The notes under the pieces were generated by a model. The model saw only the letters and a program-made list of their open reading frames with translations. It made no database searches and was not told the origin of the DNA. A DNA stretch of 64,000 nucleotides from Nesterenkonia sphaerica (lineage in GTDB: Bacteria > Actinomycetota > Actinomycetes > Actinomycetales > Micrococcaceae). Shown in pieces: positions 59,329 to 64,000 of the stretch. Both the position numbers and the translations under genes were made by a program. Within the stretch, counting starts at the first letter, position 1. Every line of letters starts with the position of its first letter. The stretch lies in the NCBI RefSeq assembly GCF_005771565.1, contig NZ_VAWA01000003.1:62001-126000 (forward strand), in the 5' to 3' direction.

Positions 59329-60762
59329 ATGCAGACTCCACCAATCGCTGAGCCGGAGCCGCCGGTGCTTCATGCACTGCGTGCAGAACTGGGCAGCAGT
59401 GTCTCGACTGACCCGAATTGGACCTCCACCCGGGCGCACGACCGCTCCCACCACAGCTCGGCCCCGCCCCTGGCGGTGGTCCAGGCAGCCAGCACGGCAG
59501 AGGTCTCCTCAGCACTGCGGATCTGTCATGAGCATCAGACCCCGGTGGTGCCGCGGGGAGCCGGCACTGGGCTGGAGGGCGGAGCGAATACGACGGCCGA
59601 CAGCATCTGCCTTGACCTTTCGGCCATGCGGCGGATCCGCACCATCGCGGCCGATGACCTCTACGCCACCGTCGAGGCCGGGGTGATGAAGTCTGGCCTC
59701 AACGCGGCCCTGCAGGAGTACGGCCTGCAGTTCGCAGCTGGCCCCGGAGTTGATGCCAGTGTCGGCGGCATGGTGGCCACCTCGGCCAGCGGCACCACCG
59801 CAGTCCACTACGGCACGGTGAAAGAGAATGTGCTTGCGCTGACGGTGGTTCTGGCCGACGGCTCGGTGATCACCACCGGAGCCACCACCAAGAAGACTTC
59901 GTCCGGGTACGACCTCACGCACCTGTTCGTAGGTTCTGAAGGGACCTTGGGCGTGATCACGGAGGCCACTGTCAGCCTCCACCCCCTCCCCGCAGCGACC
60001 AAGGTGGGCGTCTGGTCCTGCACCTCGCTGCACCACGCCGTGGAGCTGGTGGTCGCCGCCCTTCGATCCTCCCTTCGCCTGAGCCGGGTGGAACTGTTGG
60101 ACCGTCTCACGGTGGACGCCCTGGCCCGATATTCCGGTTTTGCCGCGCCGGTCACTGAAACGCTCATGATCGAATTCGTGGGAGCTGGTGCGGAGGTGGA
60201 GAGCCAGTACGCGCGCTTCGCTGACCTTGCAGCGCGGCACGACGCCGCCGAGTTCGCCTCCACCAGTGACCCGGAGGAAGCTCAGCAACTGTGGCAGGCA
60301 CGTCATGACGCGCTTCCGGCCGCACTTGCACTCGTCCCCGGTGCCGCTCCGCTGCCGACGGATGTCTGCGTCCCCATCTCCCAGCTGCCGGCGTGCATCC
60401 TCGCCACCCAGCAGGACATCGAGGCGACCGGACTGACTGCGCCTATCGTTGGCCACGTCGGCGACGGCAATTTCCACGTGGCAATCCTGCTCCCGCCGGC
60501 AGATGAGCAGGCCCGCCAGCGCGCCCACGAGCTCAACGCGCGGCTGGTGGACCGCGCCCTGGCCGCCGGCGGGACCTGCACCGGTGAGCATGGGGTCGGG
60601 CTCGGCAAAGTCGAGGCGATGGCCAAGGAGCACGCGGCCGGGGTCGCGACGATGCGCACCATCAAAGCTGCACTGGACCCCCGAGGGGTCCTCAATCCAG
60701 GAAAGGTGCTCGCCGCTAGCCGTACACCGGGTCCAGCCGCTGCGCCATCGCATCCGAACTGA
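59329..60762 (+). CDS. FAD-linked oxidase (GlcD/D-lactate dehydrogenase type)
   Basis: The 477-residue flavoprotein should oxidise a 2-hydroxy acid such as glycolate or D-lactate. The FAD-binding PCMH domain is visible as TPVVPRGAGTGLEGGANT and GPGVDASVGGMVATSASGT. LFVGSEGTLGVITEATVSLHPLP and the C-terminal HVGDGNFHVAILLP and GTCTGEHGVGLGKVEAM blocks follow. All family motifs are present. AGGAGG lies 11 bases before the ATG at 59329. Its last 47 bases overlap the convergent FAD/NAD(P)-binding gene. It follows the thioesterase by 29 bases. Confidence 0.9.
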   Translation: MQTPPIAEPEPPVLHALRAELGSSVSTDPNWTSTRAHDRSHHSSAPPLAVVQAASTAEVSSALRICHEHQTPVVPRGAGTGLEGGANTTADSICLDLSAMRRIRTIAADDLYATVEAGVMKSGLNAALQEYGLQFAAGPGVDASVGGMVATSASGTTAVHYGTVKENVLALTVVLADGSVITTGATTKKTSSGYDLTHLFVGSEGTLGVITEATVSLHPLPAATKVGVWSCTSLHHAVELVVAALRSSLRLSRVELLDRLTVDALARYSGFAAPVTETLMIEFVGAGAEVESQYARFADLAARHDAAEFASTSDPEEAQQLWQARHDALPAALALVPGAAPLPTDVCVPISQLPACILATQQDIEATGLTAPIVGHVGDGNFHVAILLPPADEQARQRAHELNARLVDRALAAGGTCTGEHGVGLGKVEAMAKEHAAGVATMRTIKAALDPRGVLNPGKVLAASRTPGPAAAPSHPN

Positions 60763-62572
60763 GCCCTCGGAGCACCTCTGCGGCTGCAGCATCCGCATCT
60801 GCCAACGCGCGAGCGGAGCCGGTGGTGTCTCCGCCTGATTCTGCGGCGATGGCAGTCCCCCACTGGACCGACGCCAGCTGCAGGCCCAGCACATAGATCC
60901 GCCCGGCGGTGCCGTCGGCGTGCAAGAGCCGGTGCGGTGCGCCGGTGACCTGGAATCCTTTGTGCACATGGGCCTGGCCGGCCGACTCAATGACCGCCGG
61001 CGCCGCGAGACCCTCGGCCAGCAGCCCCCGGACCAGCGGAGAGCGCGCCTGGGTGATGCGGTTCGGGGGCATCATCGCCTCGATCATGTGGGATGCCTGG
61101 TAGCGAGCACTCTGGACTGCCGGCGAGTCCGCGATGAAGGTTCCGCGGGTGCTGTCCACGCCATAGACCGGCTCTGGCCCGAGGAACTCCACAACGCCAG
61201 CCCGGGCAAGGGCGGCAAGCTCCTCGATTCGCTGCAGCGGCGGCCCCGAGGCCAGGCCCTCCACCATGGGTTCGAACCACCCTTCCACGTCCCGCAGGAC
61301 CGACTCGGAGCGGATCCGGTTATCCGCGACGAGTTTCTTCACCTCGAGCCGTGCGGCGTGCAGGGCGTTGATCGCCATCTTCTCCGGCGATCCGGCCGCA
61401 GCGGCTGAGGCCGAGGCATCATCTTCAAGCCACTGCCGCAGGGTCTGCTGATACTCCTCGGAAGAGGACCAGCTTCGGTGTTGAAAGGGCATGGCGTAGC
61501 TGGTGATGTCGAAATCTCCGGCTCCGCCAAAACTGGCGTAGGTGGAGCAGACGTCGCGTTCAATCAGCGGCCACAGCTGAGTGGCGAAATCCAGTTCCGC
61601 GCGCGTGGTCAGGAGGGAATCCAGGGCGCGCGGAGTCAGGTGCTTCAGCTCAATTTCCGCGGGGACAAATCCCGGGGCCACCGTTTTCGCCCGATAGGGC
61701 GTTCCGCGCCGCGACCCGGCGATCAGATGAGGCTCTTCGCCGCACGGGTCGTAGGTGTAGCGCTTCCCCGGTGCGGGGTCCGGATTCAATCGGAACTGGC
61801 CGCCGCGTCCGGCGGTGACCTGGATCATCAGGTCGAAAAAGTTAAGCCCCAGACCGCGCACCAAGACGTTCTGGCCCGCGCCGAAAACGCCGTAGTCCAC
61901 ATCCGTGGGGATGGCGGGGCCCTGATAGTGCAGGTCGTGCTGCCGGGCCTGCGCGGCAAGATGCGCTGGACCAGAGGCCAATTCGGCTTCCAGGTGACCT
62001 AAGGCAAGGACCACAGCGTCGGCGTCGTGGTGCTTCCCTGCGGCGCTGAGCAGGTACCGATCCTCCTGTGGGCTCAGCGCAGTGACTTCTGCCCTGATGT
62101 GTTCCACAGCCACCCCCCTGCCGCGCAGGTGCGCCGAGACCTCTTTATTGAGCCAGGCCAGGTAGGTGCCGTACTGGCTGCGAGTGGGGTAGGAGTCGGC
62201 GTCGTCGTCAAACCCACCGGGAGCGCAGAACTCCAGGAAGCTGATGGAGCATGACGACGCCGGTAGGCACAACCGGGTGCTCCCTGAGGGCGCCGCCGTC
62301 GGGAAGGACGCGGGAGTGTTCATCAAGTAGAGCGGGGACTGTGCCGGGTCCCAGACGCGGCCCGGCCCGTGCGGCGCCGGATCGAAGACCTTCACCTTGA
62401 GCCCGCGACGCTGGCCGGGGCTGCAGCGTTCGACGTGGGCCAAGAGTCGTTCAAGAAACGAGGTGCCCCGAGGGCCGGCCCCGACCACAGCGATCACATA
62501 CTCGTGCTGATTGCTCACCAGCTCCACATTACCGCGTGCCGGGACAGCTGCTACTTTGCTCTGTGCGGCCAT
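60716..62572 (-). CDS. FAD/NAD(P)-binding protein (FAD-NAD(P)-binding domain family)
   Basis: The 618-residue protein starts its dinucleotide fold with VIAVVGAGPRGTSFLERLLAHV and continues with the family blocks VFDPAPHGPGRVWDP, YLMNTPA, DADAVVLALGHLE, DVDYGVFGAGQNVLVRGLGLNFFDLM and RRGTPYRAK. Proteins of this kind are often annotated as adenylate-cyclase-like or HI0933-like; the substrate is unknown. I chose the ATG at 62572 with AAGGG eight bases upstream; ATG 62599 and GTG 62614 are alternatives. Its end overlaps the convergent oxidase gene by 47 bases. Confidence 0.78.
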   Translation of the reverse strand: MAAQSKVAAVPARGNVELVSNQHEYVIAVVGAGPRGTSFLERLLAHVERCSPGQRRGLKVKVFDPAPHGPGRVWDPAQSPLYLMNTPASFPTAAPSGSTRLCLPASSCSISFLEFCAPGGFDDDADSYPTRSQYGTYLAWLNKEVSAHLRGRGVAVEHIRAEVTALSPQEDRYLLSAAGKHHDADAVVLALGHLEAELASGPAHLAAQARQHDLHYQGPAIPTDVDYGVFGAGQNVLVRGLGLNFFDLMIQVTAGRGGQFRLNPDPAPGKRYTYDPCGEEPHLIAGSRRGTPYRAKTVAPGFVPAEIELKHLTPRALDSLLTTRAELDFATQLWPLIERDVCSTYASFGGAGDFDITSYAMPFQHRSWSSSEEYQQTLRQWLEDDASASAAAAGSPEKMAINALHAARLEVKKLVADNRIRSESVLRDVEGWFEPMVEGLASGPPLQRIEELAALARAGVVEFLGPEPVYGVDSTRGTFIADSPAVQSARYQASHMIEAMMPPNRITQARSPLVRGLLAEGLAAPAVIESAGQAHVHKGFQVTGAPHRLLHADGTAGRIYVLGLQLASVQWGTAIAAESGGDTTGSARALADADAAAAEVLRGLSSDAMAQRLDPVYG

Positions 62573-62625
62573 GGCCGCTACCCTTGGTACTCGCGTCATG
62601 AGCGAATTTCGCACCTGACGCGCCA

Positions 62626-62717
62626 GGAGGCGTGCCGGAGCGGCCGAACGGACTTCACTGCTAATGAAGGATCCCCTTAACCGGGGATCGGGGGTTCAAA
62701 TCCCCCCGCCTCCGCCA
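62626..62717 (+). tRNA. tRNA-Ser (anticodon GCU), CCA encoded
   Basis: The acceptor arm GGAGGCG (62626-62632) pairs with CGCCTCC (62707-62713), followed by discriminator G and an encoded CCA. The anticodon stem CTTCA/TGAAG encloses the loop CTGCTAA with anticodon GCT (62660-62662), reading AGC and AGU. A long variable arm (GATCCCC...GGGGATC) and the T-loop GGTTCAAATCC are typical of tRNA-Ser. A run of seven Ts right after CCA (62719-62725) probably terminates it. Confidence 0.95.
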
Positions 62718-62799
62718 ATTTTTTTGCAAACGTGTGCTCGATCAGGAACCCAGAACTGCACCTCAGCCAGGGGCGTCGCGTCGCCTCTGAGGGAACCGG

Positions 62800-62812
62800 T
62801 AAGGTCTAGTCC
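62800..62812 (+). promoter_or_regulatory. Leaderless -10 of dnaX
   Basis: TAAGGT (62800-62805) lies seven bases before the dnaX GTG (62813), and no Shine-Dalgarno is present. The -35 is not clear. Confidence 0.45.
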
Positions 62813-64000
62813 GTGAGCACTGCCCTGTATCGCCGCTACCGCCCCGACACCTTCACCGACGTCATTGGGCAGGAGCATGTGACCGCTCCGTTGGTCACCG
62901 CACTGGGCAAAGATGCAGTCTCCCACGCTTACCTGTTCTCCGGTCCGCGCGGCTGCGGCAAAACCACCTCGGCACGCATTCTGGCCCGCTGCCTGAACTG
63001 CTCCGAGGGCCCGACCGGTCAGCCCTGCGGAAGCTGCGAATCCTGCCGGGACCTGGCCTCCGGCGGCCCGGGTTCCCTTGACGTCATTGAGATCGACGCT
63101 GCCTCGCACGGCGGAGTGGACGACGCCCGCGATCTGCGCGAACGAGCCACTTTCGCCCCGGTGCGCGACCGCTACAAGATCTTCATCATCGACGAAGCCC
63201 ATATGGTCACCGCCGCAGGGTTCAACGCTCTGCTGAAGATCGTCGAAGAGCCGCCGGAACACATCAAGTTCATCTTCGCCACCACGGAGCCGGACAAAGT
63301 CATTGGCACCATCCGTTCGCGCACCCACCACTATCCCTTCCGGCTCGTCCCCCCTGAACCGCTCTTGGAATACCTCGAGCGGCTCTGCACGGCGGAGGGC
63401 GTCGAGGTGGCACCCGGCGTGCTGCAGCTGGTGCTGCGTGCCGGCGGCGGCTCGGTGCGCGACACCCTCAGCGTGCTCGACCAGCTCATCGCCGGCGCCG
63501 AATCGCGCAGCCTGGACTACGACCGTGCGGTCGCGCTGCTGGGCTTCACCCACGCTGCGCTGCTGGACCAGGTGGTCGACGCCGTCTCCGCGCTGGACGG
63601 CTCCCAGGCCTTTCTCGTGGTGGATCAGGTGGTGCAGTCCGGACAGGACCCACGCCGCTTCGTGGAGGACCTGCTGGAGCGGCTGCGGGATCTGATCATC
63701 GTCAAGTCTGTACCGGATACCCCGCAGGCCATTCTGCGCGGCGTCCCCGAAGACCAGATCCGCATTATGCAGAACCAAGTCGGCAGCATCGGCGCCGCCG
63801 AGCTCACCCGCGCCGCCGACATCACTGCGAGTGCGCTCACCGAGATGGTGGGGGCGACGAGCCCCCGGCTCCACCTTGAACTGCTGATGGCACGCCTGCT
63901 GCTGCCGCACGCAGAGTCCGGACAGGCCAGCATCGCCGCGCGGTTGGAGCGTCTGGAACGCCGCATGGACTTCACGTCCGGCGCTGGCACCACACCGCCG
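62813..64000 (+). CDS. dnaX: DNA polymerase III subunits gamma/tau, N-terminal part (cut by window edge)
   Basis: The 396 visible codons encode the AAA+ clamp-loader ATPase. YRRYRPDTFTDVIGQEHV starts the protein, Walker A is FSGPRGCGKTTSA, the zinc site is CLNCSEG, CGSC and ESC, Walker B is FIIDEAHMV, the sensor 1 region is FIFATTEPDKV and sensor 2 is GGGSVRDTLSVLDQ. The frame is open to the window end and no stop is seen. The GTG at 62813 fits a leaderless start. It lies 95 bases downstream of the tRNA-Ser gene. Confidence 0.96.
   Translation, partial: MSTALYRRYRPDTFTDVIGQEHVTAPLVTALGKDAVSHAYLFSGPRGCGKTTSARILARCLNCSEGPTGQPCGSCESCRDLASGGPGSLDVIEIDAASHGGVDDARDLRERATFAPVRDRYKIFIIDEAHMVTAAGFNALLKIVEEPPEHIKFIFATTEPDKVIGTIRSRTHHYPFRLVPPEPLLEYLERLCTAEGVEVAPGVLQLVLRAGGGSVRDTLSVLDQLIAGAESRSLDYDRAVALLGFTHAALLDQVVDAVSALDGSQAFLVVDQVVQSGQDPRRFVEDLLERLRDLIIVKSVPDTPQAILRGVPEDQIRIMQNQVGSIGAAELTRAADITASALTEMVGATSPRLHLELLMARLLLPHAESGQASIAARLERLERRMDFTSGAGTTPP

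Noticed and set aside
1-64000. CRISPR arrays, insertion sequences, integrases, rRNA
   Set aside because: I looked for regular repeats, transposase motifs and rRNA signatures on both strands and found none.

Overview
The window is high-GC DNA (roughly two thirds G+C by eye) with dense genes, frequent 4-bp start/stop overlaps, many leaderless promoters (TAnnnT seven or eight bases before the start codon) and a SAM-IV riboswitch. Together with actinobacterial-type PaaR and CRP/GlxR-like boxes this points to an actinobacterium. A Micrococcales relative of Arthrobacter or Nesterenkonia is my inference, not something the sequence proves. No insertion sequence, phage gene, CRISPR array or rRNA was seen.

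Layout. 1-10.7 kb is housekeeping: the start of a GAF-domain sensor kinase, pyruvate carboxylase, dGTPase, DusB, an acetyltransferase, glycyl-tRNA synthetase, a DMT-type transporter and a small S4 RNA-binding protein. 10.7-15.0 kb holds molybdenum-cofactor genes in two divergent units (moeA-moaC-moaE-hydrolase and moaA-moaD) whose start codons overlap. 15.0-19.1 kb is a SAM-IV-riboswitch-led metY-metX-amidase unit. 19.4-20.3 kb is gluQ.

20.3-27.6 kb looks like branched-chain amino acid/acyl-CoA catabolism (SDR dehydrogenase and thiolase, divergent from mmsA-mmsB-enoyl-CoA hydratase, then a MarR regulator and an acyl-CoA dehydrogenase). 27.7-45.4 kb is an apparently complete phenylacetyl-CoA (paa) pathway: paaI-paaK-paaR, paaABCDE-paaG, malic enzyme, paaZ, and paaJ-paaF-paaH, with a branched-chain 2-oxoacid dehydrogenase (E1alpha, E1beta, E2) in front of paaJFH. 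Four near-identical TetR(PaaR)-type operators lie at the four promoter regions of this regulon, each close to a CRP/GlxR-like box.

45.6-53.9 kb, on the minus strand, is a homoprotocatechuate (3,4-dihydroxyphenylacetate) meta-cleavage operon. Its first gene is a FAH-RraA fusion, followed by a GntR regulator, HpaE, HpaD, HpaH, HpaI and a MobA-like flavin hydroxylase. HpaB/HpaC and HpaF are not in the window. 54.1-58.3 kb is an uptake unit (MHS-type MFS permease, then a TrpXYZ-like ABC importer) divergent from an acyl-CoA thioesterase, with the fourth PaaR operator between them. The window ends with a GlcD-like oxidase, an FAD/NAD(P)-binding protein, tRNA-Ser(GCU) and the start of dnaX.

Working together, the paa and hpa modules would take up aromatic acids, activate or hydroxylate them and send the products (acetyl-CoA, succinyl-CoA, pyruvate, succinate semialdehyde) to central metabolism, where malic enzyme and pyruvate carboxylase act.
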